Origin: JBGCDD01 sp045105075
GTDB lineage: Bacteria > Pseudomonadota > Alphaproteobacteria > Rhodobacterales > Rhodobacteraceae
DNA: 18,851 bases
NCBI GenBank assembly: GCA_045105075.1
Contig: JBGCDD010000220.1
Span: 1 to 18,851, forward strand
Reading direction: 5' to 3'
Shown: one piece after another, positions 1 to 7,108 of the stretch
Layout: each line of letters opens with the position of its first letter
Position numbering within the stretch: position 1 is the stretch's first letter
The notes under the pieces: model-generated
The model's database searches: none
What the model saw: only the letters and a program-made list of their open reading frames with translations
What the model was told of the DNA's origin: nothing
Position numbers and translations under genes: made by a program

Positions 1-364
1 GCTCGGTTCTAGGGCAAAAAATGGGTTTAGCGTTTGTCTTGATGTCTCTCCGTCGGTCCCTGGATCAAACGGAGTAGATATCGACCCTCACCCCCTGCCG
101 ACACTATCAGGCGAGCAATCAGATTCCATGTTTTGTGGATATGACAAAATGGGTACCCGCGCCGGTCCCTGAGCTCGCGCCTCAGAGATTGCATCCCCCC
201 CTGCGTCTAGGGCAACAATCCACCAGCCGACCAAGCATTCGCAGTCTTGCGAGGACAGTCAATGCGAGCTGAGTCGCCGAAGATCAAAGGGGGGACACGG
301 CGGGGGACGAAAGCATAGGCCTCAGCCATAACCCATTGAACATAAACAATTTTTGCGTGATGTA
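1..364. other. Gene-free stretch beside tRNA-Thr
   Basis: I see no convincing coding region on either strand: stops recur in all frames and no ribosome binding site precedes a long frame. It lies downstream (3' side) of the minus-strand tRNA. It holds C-runs and G-runs (around 194-201 and 290-295). It also has two short words repeated at a distance: tctagggcaa at 8-17 and 206-215, and cggtccctg at 54-62 and 163-171. Small hairpins are possible at 169-185 (CTGAG/CTCAG) and 239-252 (TCGCA/TGCGA). It could be plain intergenic DNA, a decayed element next to a tRNA, or the end of a gene outside the window. I cannot decide between these. Confidence 0.5.
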
Positions 365-440
365 TGGTGCCCCCACACGGACTCGAACCGCGGACCTATT
401 GATTACAAATCAATTGCTCTACCAGCTGAGCTATAGGGGC
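365..440 (-). tRNA. tRNA-Thr (anticodon UGU)
   Basis: The reverse complement folds as a full 76-nt cloverleaf. The acceptor GCCCCTA pairs with TGGGGGC. The D arm GCTC/GAGC encloses AGCTGGTAGA. The anticodon stem ATTGA/TCAAT holds the loop TTTGTAA, giving anticodon TGT, which reads ACA and so carries threonine. The T arm contains GGTTCGAGTCC, and the 3' ACCA is encoded in the DNA. The promoter should lie above position 440 on the minus strand; a TTGCAG-like -35 is visible at 474-479, but its -10 partner is weak. Identity rests on the visible anticodon and complete pairing. Confidence 0.97.
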
Positions 441-604
441 TTTCAGCGACCGACTAATCGCAAAGGGTTGTGGCTGCAAGATGGAAATTTCATGGCATTG
501 TCTTTTCTTTCGTCTTGTGCGCATTCACTAGTGGTTTGACCTTGCCCGAGTGACACGCTAGTGCGTGATGCAAATGGGACAACTCAGGCGGTTTTCAGCG
601 ATAC
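441..604. other. Divergent intergenic region, tRNA-Thr / hypothetical gene
   Basis: No gene is seen here. The region must carry the tRNA promoter (minus) and the promoter of the gene at 605 (plus). For the latter, TTGACC at 536-541 followed 17 nt later by TAGTGC (559-564) is a weak candidate. A perfect 8-bp palindrome CACTAGTG (526-533) and an inverted repeat CACGC-TAGT-GCGTG (554-67, i.e. 554-567) flank the -35/-10 area and share the word CTAGTG. They could be operator half-sites or chance. Confidence 0.35.
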
Positions 605-1480
605 ATGCGAGTTATTGTTCATCCCGGTGCGCATCACACGGATGATGATCGACTTTTGAAATGCCTTTTGCGCAACACGTCGGACTTTGCCAACCGGGGC
701 GTCGCGGTGCCTGGGCCGTCTACCTATCGTACTCTTCTGAAACAATCTTTTCTGGCAATGGAAAACGCAGACGCGTCGCCGCAAGCCCGAGATGTTTTGG
801 TGGATGCGATCCTAGATGATGCGACGGCAGATCGGTTGATCCTGTCCAATTCGCATTTTTTCGGCTCCGGGCGCTATGCTTTGGTTGAGGGCGAGCTTTA
901 CCCCTATGCCGCGCAGCGAATGCAACAGTTCACCCAGCTTTTCGATTCAGATCAAGTCGAATTGTTCATAGGTTTGCGTAACCCTGCGAGCTTTTTGCCC
1001 GCTTTGTTGCGCAAGGCCAGTGCAGAAAAGCTCAATCACGTTCTGGGCGGGCGCGATCCTCGTGATCTTCGCTGGTCAGAGATGTTGGGACTTGTGCGCG
1101 CCGCTCTTCCGGATCTGCCGATTACGGTGTGGTGCAACGAGGACACGCCGCTGATTTGGGCCCAGATCATCCGCGACATGGCCGGGCTTGAGGTTGATCA
1201 AAAGATCGTCGGCGGGTTTGATTTGCTGTCGGATCTGATGTCCAAAGACGGCATGAAACGATTTCGCGCCTATCTCAAGGATCATCCAACGATGACCGAA
1301 ACCCAAAAACGCCGGGTGATTGCGGCGTTCTTGGACAAGTTCGCCCTGGAAAACGCCCTGGAGGAAGAACTGGACCTGCCCGGCTGGACCGAACCGCTGG
1401 TCAACGAGATGAGTGACATCTATGACCATGACCTTATGGTGATCCAGCAAATGCCGGGTGTTCGGGTGATTGAGCCTTAA
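605..1480 (+). CDS. Hypothetical protein, possibly sulfotransferase-like
   Basis: This is a 291-aa soluble protein with no signal peptide or membrane segment. I do not recognise a named family with certainty. The N-terminal strand and loop IVHPGAHHTDDDRL sits where sulfotransferases have a PAPS-binding P-loop of the HxGxxKTGTT type. FIGLRNPASFLPALLRKA, around residues 121-138, resembles their second PAPS motif (LRNP...). The lysine and threonines of the true P-loop are replaced here by HTDDD, so it may be a degenerate or divergent relative. Codon use and third-position GC fit a real gene. The ATG at 605 has only a poor Shine-Dalgarno sequence. It ends 66 bp before modA on the same strand but has no evident link to molybdate uptake. 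The sulfotransferase relation is inference from short motif resemblance. Confidence 0.75.
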   Translation: MRVIVHPGAHHTDDDRLLKCLLRNTSDFANRGVAVPGPSTYRTLLKQSFLAMENADASPQARDVLVDAILDDATADRLILSNSHFFGSGRYALVEGELYPYAAQRMQQFTQLFDSDQVELFIGLRNPASFLPALLRKASAEKLNHVLGGRDPRDLRWSEMLGLVRAALPDLPITVWCNEDTPLIWAQIIRDMAGLEVDQKIVGGFDLLSDLMSKDGMKRFRAYLKDHPTMTETQKRRVIAAFLDKFALENALEEELDLPGWTEPLVNEMSDIYDHDLMVIQQMPGVRVIEP

Positions 1481-1546
1481 GGCCTTGCGCAGCGTCGCTC
1501 TGACTTGTCATATTGCGCAACGGCTTTGTTGCACCAAAGGACGCCC

Positions 1547-2287
1547 ATGCCCCCTGCCCTGACACGCCGCCGGGTTTTGTCCTTGGCCGCCAGCCTGGCG
1601 GGTTTTCCTGCCTTTGGCGCAACCCCCGCAACAATCTTTGCGGCGGCCAGTTTGAAAACGGCGCTGGATGCTGTTTTTGACGGCCAAGCGCGGCTGTCTT
1701 ATGGGGCCAGTTCGGCGATGGCACGGCAAATCCTATACGGCGCGCCCGCGGATATTTTTGTATCCGCCAACCCGCAGTGGATGGATGTGGTGGAACAGGA
1801 TGGGCTGGTGGTGCCGGGCACCCGGGTTGATCTGTTGTCCAATGAACTGGTGTTGGTCGCGGGGCAGAACGGCCCCGCGCAGGCCGACCTGAACAGTGAT
1901 CTGGTGGACGCTTTGGCGGGCGACCGGCTGGCCATCGCGTCGGTCGAGACAGTTCCGGCCGGGCAATACGCCAAGGCCGCATTGCAGCATTTGGGCCATT
2001 GGGACGCTTTGAAAAGCCATCTGGCACAGGCCGAGTCGGTGCGTGCTGCCCTGCGTCTTGTGGCTTTGGGCGAGGCTCCTTTGGGCATCGTTTACGCCAC
2101 AGATGCATTAATCGAACCGCGGGTGCGCGTTCTGGCGCGCATTCCTGACACCGCGCACCCCAAAATTCTGTACCCCGCCGCCCTTTTGAAACAGGGTGGT
2201 CACGCCCAAGCGCGCGCCGCGTATGACCTTCTCACATCGGCCTCTGCACAGACCGTATTCCGCCGCTATGGGTTTCGGGCGCCATGA
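1547..2287 (+). CDS. modA: Molybdate ABC transporter substrate-binding protein ModA
   Basis: This periplasmic molybdate/tungstate-binding protein of the ModABC importer is 246 aa, normal for the family. I choose the ATG at 1547, with AAAGG at 1536-1540 in front; a TTG at 1505 would only add 14 residues ahead of the signal peptide. The N-terminus TRRRVLSLAASLAGFPAFGA is an export signal with a twin-arginine look, probably cleaved after AFGA near residue 25. Family hallmarks follow: FAAASLKTAL (about 31-40), YGASSAMARQI (52-62) and GAPADIFVSA (65-74). The serines in the first two are the usual oxyanion ligands. It overlaps modB by ATGA at 2284-2287. No convincing ModE operator was found in the 66 bp upstream, and no modE gene is present in the window. 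Confidence 0.93.
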   Translation: MPPALTRRRVLSLAASLAGFPAFGATPATIFAAASLKTALDAVFDGQARLSYGASSAMARQILYGAPADIFVSANPQWMDVVEQDGLVVPGTRVDLLSNELVLVAGQNGPAQADLNSDLVDALAGDRLAIASVETVPAGQYAKAALQHLGHWDALKSHLAQAESVRAALRLVALGEAPLGIVYATDALIEPRVRVLARIPDTAHPKILYPAALLKQGGHAQARAAYDLLTSASAQTVFRRYGFRAP

Positions 2288-2982
2288 TTGGCTGGCTTGG
2301 TCCCGAGGAATGGCAAGCGGTGGCTTTGTCCCTGAAGGTCGCGGTTTGGGCCACGGTGCTCAGCCTACCGCCCGCCGTTTTCGTCGCCCATGCTTTGGCA
2401 CGCTGGCAGTTTCGCGGCAAAGCGCTGGTCAACGGATTGGTTCACCTGCCGCTGATCCTGCCCCCTGTTGTCACCGGTTATTTGCTTTTGTTGACCTTCG
2501 GGCGGCGCGGGCCGATTGGCGGATGGCTTTACGACACATTTGGGCTTGTTCTGGCATTCCGCTGGACCGGAGCGGTGCTTGCGGCTGCGATTATGGCGTT
2601 TCCGCTGATCGTGCGCGCCATTCGACTGGCGATCGAGGCGGTGGATCCCGGGCTTGAAGCGGCGGCTTCGACCTTGGGCGCATCGCGGATTTGGGTGTTC
2701 GTGACCATAACCTTGCCGCTGATCCTGCCCGGCATTATCGCTGGCGCGGTGCTGGGCTTTGCCAAAGCGCTTGGCGAATTCGGCGCCACCATCACGTTTG
2801 TGGCCAACATTCCCGGCGAAACCCAAACCTTGCCGTCGGCGATCTATGCATTTTTGCAAGTGCCGGGCGGCGAAGCATCGGCCATGCGTTTGGTGGTGAT
2901 TGCAGTTGTAATCGCATTGTCGGCGGTTTTGATTTCCGAAAGCCTCGCACGGCGCGCTGCAAAACGGGTGGCAGGCGGATGA
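2284..2982 (+). CDS. modB: Molybdate ABC transporter permease ModB
   Basis: This inner-membrane channel subunit of the molybdate importer is 232 aa with about five hydrophobic helices, typical for ModB. The cytoplasmic EAA loop that docks on the ATPase is clear at about residues 125-145 (EAASTLGASRIWVFVTITLP). It is followed by the family motif GFAKALGEFGATITFVAN (158-175). The start ATG at 2284 lies inside the modA stop (ATGA), and its own stop overlaps the modC start (ATGA, 2979-2982), so translation is probably coupled through all three genes. The positively charged C-terminus is cytoplasmic. The assignment follows from the motif set and the gene order. Confidence 0.94.
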   Translation: MIGWLGPEEWQAVALSLKVAVWATVLSLPPAVFVAHALARWQFRGKALVNGLVHLPLILPPVVTGYLLLLTFGRRGPIGGWLYDTFGLVLAFRWTGAVLAAAIMAFPLIVRAIRLAIEAVDPGLEAAASTLGASRIWVFVTITLPLILPGIIAGAVLGFAKALGEFGATITFVANIPGETQTLPSAIYAFLQVPGGEASAMRLVVIAVVIALSAVLISESLARRAAKRVAGG

Positions 2983-4064
2983 GCCTTTCGTTGGCAATCA
3001 CCCACCGGCTTGGCGATTTTGCTCTGGATGTCGCATTTGATGCCCCCGCCGGTATCACCGCGCTGTTTGGGCGCTCGGGCACAGGAAAAACCAGTGTTGT
3101 CAACGCGGTGGCGGGTCTTATGCAACCCCAAAAAGGGCACATCGCGATCGACGGCACTGTGCTTTTTGACGCGAGCGCCAAGATAAACCTGCCCGTTCAC
3201 AAGCGGCGGTTGGGCTATGTGTTTCAGGAGGCACGGTTGTTTCCGCATCTGTCTGTGCGCCAAAACCTGACCTACGGCGCCCGTTTTGCCCCATCTGCGC
3301 CGGGAGCAACGCTGGATCAGGTGTGTGACATGCTGGGTATCGCCGATCTGTTGGCCCGACGCCCCGGCGCGCTATCCGGCGGCGAAAAACAGCGTGTTGC
3401 CATTGGGCGTGCTTTGTTGTCGCGTCCGCGCATGTTGCTGATGGACGAACCGCTGGCCGCGCTGGACGCTGCACGCAAAGGCGAGATCCTGCCCTTTTTG
3501 GAACGCCTGCGCGATCAGACCGAGATCCCGATCCTGTATGTCAGCCATGCCGTAAGCGAGGTTGCGCGGCTGGCCACTACGGTTGTGGTTCTGGAAAACG
3601 GACGTGTCAGCCGCGCCGGTCCGGCCGAAGCGGTGCTGTCTGACCCCGACATGGTGCGCCAGTTGGGTCTGCGCGAGGCAGGCGCGGTGATGCCTGCGAA
3701 AGTGGCGCGCCATCATGACGACGGGCTCAGCGCGTTGGACATTTCCGGCGGTCAGCTGTTTTTGCCCAAAATGTCACTGCCCCCCGGCGCGCGCACCCGG
3801 GTGCGCATTCTGGCACATGATGTGATCCTGTCGCGCCCGCGCCCCGTGGGTTTGTCGGCGCTCAACATCCTGCCGGTCACGATCATCGCGCTGCGCGAAG
3901 GCACCGGGCCCGGCGTCATCGTGCAATTGGAATGCGGCAGCGACCGACTGTTGGCGCGCGTCACCCGCCGGTCCGCAGACACAATGGCCCTGCGCCCAGG
4001 CGAACAGGTCTTTGCAGTGATTAAATCGGTGTCAATCGCGCGCACCGATGTCGGCACCGGTTAA
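2979..4064 (+). CDS. modC: Molybdate ABC transporter ATP-binding protein ModC
   Basis: This cytoplasmic ATPase energises ModB. It is 361 aa. The ATG at 2979 gives coupling with modB; a longer frame upstream lies inside modB and is not used. Walker A is GRSGTGKTS at 31-39, Q-loop VFQEARLFPHLS at about 81-92, signature LSGGEKQRV at 132-140, Walker B LLMDEP at 153-158 and the switch histidine is in SHAVSE at 190. After residue 290 comes a Mop/TOBE domain (NILPVTIIALREG... to ...FAVIKSVSIAR) that binds molybdate and probably adjusts transport, as is usual for ModC. Walker A has T where many ABC ATPases have S/A (SGTGKT), a variant common in this subfamily. Its stop lies 2 bp from the stop of the convergent gapR gene. 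Confidence 0.95.
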   Translation: MSLSLAITHRLGDFALDVAFDAPAGITALFGRSGTGKTSVVNAVAGLMQPQKGHIAIDGTVLFDASAKINLPVHKRRLGYVFQEARLFPHLSVRQNLTYGARFAPSAPGATLDQVCDMLGIADLLARRPGALSGGEKQRVAIGRALLSRPRMLLMDEPLAALDAARKGEILPFLERLRDQTEIPILYVSHAVSEVARLATTVVVLENGRVSRAGPAEAVLSDPDMVRQLGLREAGAVMPAKVARHHDDGLSALDISGGQLFLPKMSLPPGARTRVRILAHDVILSRPRPVGLSALNILPVTIIALREGTGPGVIVQLECGSDRLLARVTRRSADTMALRPGEQVFAVIKSVSIARTDVGTG

Positions 4065-4066
4065 CG

Positions 4067-4327
4067 CTAGCCCATGCCCAAAGCTTCTTTGTAAAGCTCC
4101 AACACGGCCTCTTGCTCGGCAATATCATCCTTGTCCTGCTTTCGCAGCGAAATGATCGCCCGCAACGCCTTGGTGTCGTACCCGCGCGACTTGCTTTCGG
4201 AATAAACTTCCTTGATTTGCTCGGCGATGTCCTTCTTTTCAGACTCAAGGCGTTCAATACGCTCAACAAACTGGCGCAGTTCGTTGGCCGTGACTTTGTA
4301 GCTTTCCTGTGCTGGATCTTGGTCCAT
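4067..4327 (-). CDS. gapR: GapR family (DUF2312/UPF0335) nucleoid-associated protein
   Basis: This 86-aa protein is very rich in Lys, Glu and Arg and is predicted to be almost wholly helical. The core runs from ELRQFVERIERLESEKKDI through KEVYSESKSRGYDTKALR to ISLRKQDKD and ends in ELYKEALGMG. These are the hallmarks of DUF2312, whose Caulobacter member GapR clamps overtwisted, AT-rich DNA ahead of replication and transcription and assists type II topoisomerases. I choose the ATG at 4327: AAGGGG lies about 8 nt upstream on the minus strand, and the family starts just ahead of this helix. A 26-residue upstream extension in frame lacks family character. It converges on modC with a 2-bp gap between stops. 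Family identity is strong; the role is taken from Caulobacter. Confidence 0.93.
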   Translation of the reverse strand: MDQDPAQESYKVTANELRQFVERIERLESEKKDIAEQIKEVYSESKSRGYDTKALRAIISLRKQDKDDIAEQEAVLELYKEALGMG

Positions 4328-4506
4328 GTGACACTGCCCCTTGTTTTGATTTTTGTCCGCCGTCCACTTTTGCCAGACAGGACGGCGCATTTCAAACCTT
4401 CTCACACATCACTTTGGCGGGCGTGTAAAGCCCGATGTTGCGCACGGCTTGCACCGTTTGGAATGATCCGCTAGGCGACAGTCATCGCAACACTGAGGCA
4501 AGCACA

Positions 4507-4725
4507 ATGTTCGACGTGATGATCTGGGTCGGAGCGGCCATTTCCCTGGTGGGGTTGGCCGGTCTTTTGTGGTGCATTTTTAGGGTTTGGAATGCCAAGC
4601 GCGCCAAACTTGCGGACGAAGAGATGCGCGCCACACTTCAATCGGTGGTTCCGGTGAATATGGGCGCGCTGTTTTTGTCCGTTATTGGCCTGATGCTGGT
4701 GGTTATTGGCGTCATCCTGGGCTGA
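4507..4725 (+). CDS. Small two-helix membrane protein, hypothetical
   Basis: This 72-aa protein starts at the ATG at 4507, with GAGG at 4495-4498 in front. Residues about 5-24 (MIWVGAAISLVGLAGLLWCI) form one membrane helix. A basic stretch, RVWNAKRAKLADEEMRA, follows. A second helix lies at about 52-71 (GALFLSVIGLMLVVIGVILG). The charge pattern puts the loop in the cytoplasm and both ends outside. I do not recognise the family beyond a general similarity to small conserved membrane proteins of Rhodobacterales. It is divergent from gapR across 179 bp, so the two may share a regulatory region. Function is unknown. Confidence 0.75.
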   Translation: MFDVMIWVGAAISLVGLAGLLWCIFRVWNAKRAKLADEEMRATLQSVVPVNMGALFLSVIGLMLVVIGVILG

Positions 4726-4754
4726 CACCGCGCATTCGGGTCAAACGTGTTTTG

Positions 4755-4970
4755 TCAGACAGGCATATTGTCGAAACGCGCTTCAACCGCCTCGTCCAGC
4801 AGCAACTCGTCAAGATCGCGCAAACGGCGTGGCACACGTTGCCCCGATGCGCTGAGCTTTTGCAAAATATCGCTGAATTTTGGTTGCAGCGACAGACGCG
4901 CCTCTGGCCCAGCTGAGATCAGCGTTGCTTCCAGGTTTTCAGCTGTTCGTTCAAGTTCTAATACTGTCAT
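4755..4970 (-). CDS. Small hypothetical soluble protein (71 aa)
   Basis: A short gene of 71 codons with a good ribosome binding site (GGGGAG about 4 nt before the ATG at 4970 on the minus strand). The protein is acidic and leucine-rich, with no signal or membrane helix. The N-terminal half VLELERTAENLEATLISAG is likely helical, and SGQRVPRRLRDLDELLLDE gives a second helix after a basic patch. No known motif was recognised. It is divergent from the sulfur cluster across a 260-bp promoter region and converges on the small membrane gene with a 29-bp gap. Function cannot be inferred. Confidence 0.68.
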   Translation of the reverse strand: MTVLELERTAENLEATLISAGPEARLSLQPKFSDILQKLSASGQRVPRRLRDLDELLLDEAVEARFDNMPV

Positions 4971-5230
4971 AGTGCTCCCCTTTTGGTGGTCTTAACTGCT
5001 GGCTACAGGTTGGTTTCAAGACACTAACAAATCCTGCGGATCCAAGCTTTAACACAGCGCCGGAATGCGGTTTTTTCTGCGGATTTGATCAAAAATAATG
5101 CAATCCATCCGCGCAGGTGACACAATAATGAGCAGCCTTTTGGTCAGACTCCGCAGTGGTAGCGCAAACATCGCTTGCAACATATGCAAAAATCCATATC
5201 TGTTTATTATGTGCAAACGGAGCGCCTGAC
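4971..5230. promoter_or_regulatory. Divergent promoter region ahead of the sulfur cluster
   Basis: A 260-bp region without a gene between the 71-aa gene (minus) and the ETHE1-like gene (plus). It is more AT-rich than its neighbours. Visible elements are a perfect palindrome TTTGATCAAA (5084-5093) and, nearer the plus-strand gene, a TTGCAA/TATCTG promoter candidate (5175-5180 and 5197-5202, 16-nt spacer). Within that candidate lies the inverted repeat listed separately. CGGAG (5218-5222) is the ribosome binding site for the ATG at 5231. Confidence 0.5.
5182..5199. promoter_or_regulatory. Inverted repeat ATATG-N8-CATAT, ArsR-type operator candidate
   Basis: ATATG (5182-5186) and CATAT (5195-5199) form a perfect inverted repeat around an 8-nt AT-rich centre. 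It sits between the candidate -35 (TTGCAA) and -10 (TATCTG) and 31 bp before the start codon. ArsR/SmtB-family repressors bind ATATG...CATAT-type repeats, and the sulfide-responsive member BigR controls Blh-type genes in other alphaproteobacteria. The half-site spacing here is about two bases shorter than the classic SmtB-type operator. The regulator assignment is inference; the repeat itself is plain. Confidence 0.45.
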
Positions 5231-6094
5231 ATGACCCCCATTGTGACCGCCTTTTTTGACCCAGCGACGAACACTGTTTCTTATGTGGTGCAAGAGCCAA
5301 ACGGCAAAGCCTGCGCCATCATCGACAGCGTGCTCGACTTTGATCAGGCGGCCGGGCGCACATCGACGCAGGCCGCCGATAAAATCATCGCGTTTGTGCG
5401 CGAAACCAAACTGAAAACCGAATGGATCCTAGAAAGCCATGTGCACGCCGATCACCTTTCAGCGGCCCCCTACCTGCAGGAAGAATTGGGCGGCAAGATC
5501 GGCATCGGCGATCAGATCACTGTCATTCAGGACACATTTGGCAAAGTGTTCAACGAGGGCACCAAGTTTCAGCGCGACGGGTCACAGTTTGACGCGCTGT
5601 TTCGGGAAGGATCCAGCTTTCACATCGGACAAATGCGCGCCGATGTCATGCACACCCCCGGCCACACCCCCGCCTGCCTGACCTACGTGATGGGCGACGC
5701 GGCTTTTGTGGGCGACACACTGTTCATGCCCGATTTTGGCACCGCGCGTTGCGATTTTCCGGGGGGGTCGTCGACCGCACTTTATGAATCCATCCAAAAA
5801 ATTCTGGCCTTGCCCGATGAGACACGGATTTTCGTCGGACACGACTACAAGGCGCCAGGGCGGGATGATTTTGCCTGGGAAACCACTGTGGGCACTCAAA
5901 AAGCATTGAATGTGCACATCGGGAAAGGCTGCAGCCTTGATGATTTTACCCAAATGCGTGACGCGCGCGATGCTACACTGGGCATGCCGAGGCTGATCTT
6001 GCCATCTTTGCAGGTGAACATGCGCGCCGGTCACATGCCCGAACCGGACCGCGCAGGTGACGTTTACCTCAAGGTGCCGATCAATAAAATTTGA
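5231..6094 (+). CDS. MBL-fold hydrolase, ETHE1/Blh persulfide dioxygenase type
   Basis: A 287-aa cytoplasmic metallo-hydrolase. The metal site is complete: HVHADH with H70, H72, D74 and H75, then H145 in HTPGH, D162 in VGDTLF and H204 in GHDY. The block FVGDTLFMPDFGTARCDFPGG and the LPDETRIFVGHDY motif are characteristic of the ETHE1/Blh branch, whose members oxidise glutathione persulfide to sulfite using one non-haem iron, rather than of glyoxalase II. I choose the ATG at 5231 (CGGAG in front); an upstream in-frame start at 5156 would place promoter DNA inside the gene. It leads a cluster with two YeeE/YedE halves and a DUF442 gene. In Xylella and Agrobacterium the DUF442 and ETHE1 domains are fused as Blh. 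Role: oxidation of sulfane sulfur, probably under sulfide stress or thiosulfate use. Confidence 0.88.
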   Translation: MTPIVTAFFDPATNTVSYVVQEPNGKACAIIDSVLDFDQAAGRTSTQAADKIIAFVRETKLKTEWILESHVHADHLSAAPYLQEELGGKIGIGDQITVIQDTFGKVFNEGTKFQRDGSQFDALFREGSSFHIGQMRADVMHTPGHTPACLTYVMGDAAFVGDTLFMPDFGTARCDFPGGSSTALYESIQKILALPDETRIFVGHDYKAPGRDDFAWETTVGTQKALNVHIGKGCSLDDFTQMRDARDATLGMPRLILPSLQVNMRAGHMPEPDRAGDVYLKVPINKI

Positions 6095-6105
6095 CAGGAA
6101 ACACA

Positions 6106-6534
6106 ATGGAACAAGATTGGATCTGGGGCCTTGCGGGCGGTCTGCTCATTGGGCTTGCAGGGGCGCTTTACCTATTGGGCAATGGTCGGATCATGGGGGC
6201 CAGTGGCATTGTCGGCGGTCTCATTGACGGCTCGGGGCGCAGTCAATCGGGCGAGCGTTTGGCCTTTTTGGCGGGCCTTATCGGCGTGCCCTTGGTGATG
6301 GCCCTGCTCAGTGCCGCGCCCAGCGAAACCTTTTTGACCGACAGTTGGCCAATCATCGTGATCGCGGGTCTTTGTGTGGGGGTCGGAACACGCATTGCCA
6401 ATGGCTGCACCTCGGGTCACGGCGTATGCGGCATGTCTCGTTTGTCGCTACGGGGCATAATCGCGACATTTGTCTATATCGGCGCCGGCGTGGCAACGCT
6501 GGCTGTGGCGCGTCACCTTTGGGGGCTCATCTGA
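6106..6534 (+). CDS. YeeE/YedE-type sulfur transport protein, first half
   Basis: An inner-membrane protein of 142 aa with about four helices. The ATG at 6106 has CAGGAA in front and lies 11 bp after the hydrolase stop. The YeeE signature ANGCTSGHGVCGMSRLS is at about 98-114, with C101 and C108, and C90 lies just ahead. In structurally studied YeeE (TsuA), cysteines in such motifs pass thiosulfate through the membrane by short contacts. Full YeeE has two such repeats; here they are split over two genes, as in the DUF6691/YeeE pairs of many proteobacteria. The stop overlaps the next start (TGATG). Substrate is probably thiosulfate or another sulfur compound, by family. Confidence 0.88.
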   Translation: MEQDWIWGLAGGLLIGLAGALYLLGNGRIMGASGIVGGLIDGSGRSQSGERLAFLAGLIGVPLVMALLSAAPSETFLTDSWPIIVIAGLCVGVGTRIANGCTSGHGVCGMSRLSLRGIIATFVYIGAGVATLAVARHLWGLI

Positions 6535-6956
6535 TGAAGTTGATACTGGCTCTGATCGCTGGCGGGATGTTCGGCGCGGGACTTAAACTTTCGGGCATGA
6601 CCGACACGAGCAAAGTTCAGGGCTGGCTGGATGTGTTCGGAGCCTGGGATCCGACGCTTGCGTTTGTTATGGGCGGTGCGATCCTGCCGATGGCTGTGGC
6701 TTGGCAATTGACCAAGTCGCGCACGCCAATGGTCGGGGGCGCGTTTCCACCCCTTGCCCGCCCAGAGCTTGACCGAAATTTGATTGTCGGATCCGTGCTT
6801 TTTGGCATTGGATGGGGTTTGGCGGGGCTGTGTCCCGGCCCGGCGCTGGCATCTGTGGGATATGGCGGTTTTGGGGGTTTGATTTTCCTGATTTCAATGT
6901 TTGCCGGTATGGGTCTGGCTGCGCCGGTGCGGTCCAAATTTCTGACAGCGGCCTGA
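6534..6956 (+). CDS. YeeE/YedE-type sulfur transport protein, second half (DUF6691-like)
   Basis: A membrane protein of 140 aa with about four helices that pairs with the preceding gene. The start ATG at 6534 overlaps its stop, so the two halves are probably made in equal amounts. Family landmarks are GMFGAGLKLSGMTD near the N-terminus (11-24), the FGAWDPTLAFVMGGA segment (35-49) and GWGLAGLCPGPALAS (93-107) with C100, the counterpart of the cysteine motif in the first half. The basic C-terminus (VRSKF) is cytoplasmic. It is followed by 152 bp without a gene before the DUF442 gene. Function: import or export of reduced sulfur together with its partner, by family and neighbourhood. Confidence 0.87.
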   Translation: MKLILALIAGGMFGAGLKLSGMTDTSKVQGWLDVFGAWDPTLAFVMGGAILPMAVAWQLTKSRTPMVGGAFPPLARPELDRNLIVGSVLFGIGWGLAGLCPGPALASVGYGGFGGLIFLISMFAGMGLAAPVRSKFLTAA

Positions 6957-7108
6957 CGCGGTTTTAATCCCCGAAGGCAACGCGCTGCATTTTGTGTCTT
7001 TTCCGTTGGTTGAGCGCTTTGGAGTCGCTCACCCCAGTTACGCGCCTGTCGAAAATTGCCTCAGATACCTCGCTGGACGACGGACAAAAACCGACATAGA
7101 AACGCGGT

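Noticed and set aside
393..412. TTGAT...ATCAA dyad resembling an FNR box
   Set aside because: It is the anticodon stem-loop of tRNA-Thr, with a 5-base rather than 4-base centre.
336..539. Open frame of 67 codons spanning the tRNA
   Set aside because: It reads through the tRNA gene antisense; no ribosome binding site.
1481..1546. ModE-binding site ahead of modA
   Set aside because: No CGxTATAT-type dyad is visible; only scattered AT words such as TCATATTG.
5084..5093. Palindrome TTTGATCAAA upstream of the sulfur cluster, as an FnrL site
   Set aside because: FnrL sites need TTGAT-N4-ATCAA; there is no 4-nt centre here, and one 10-bp palindrome is expected by chance.
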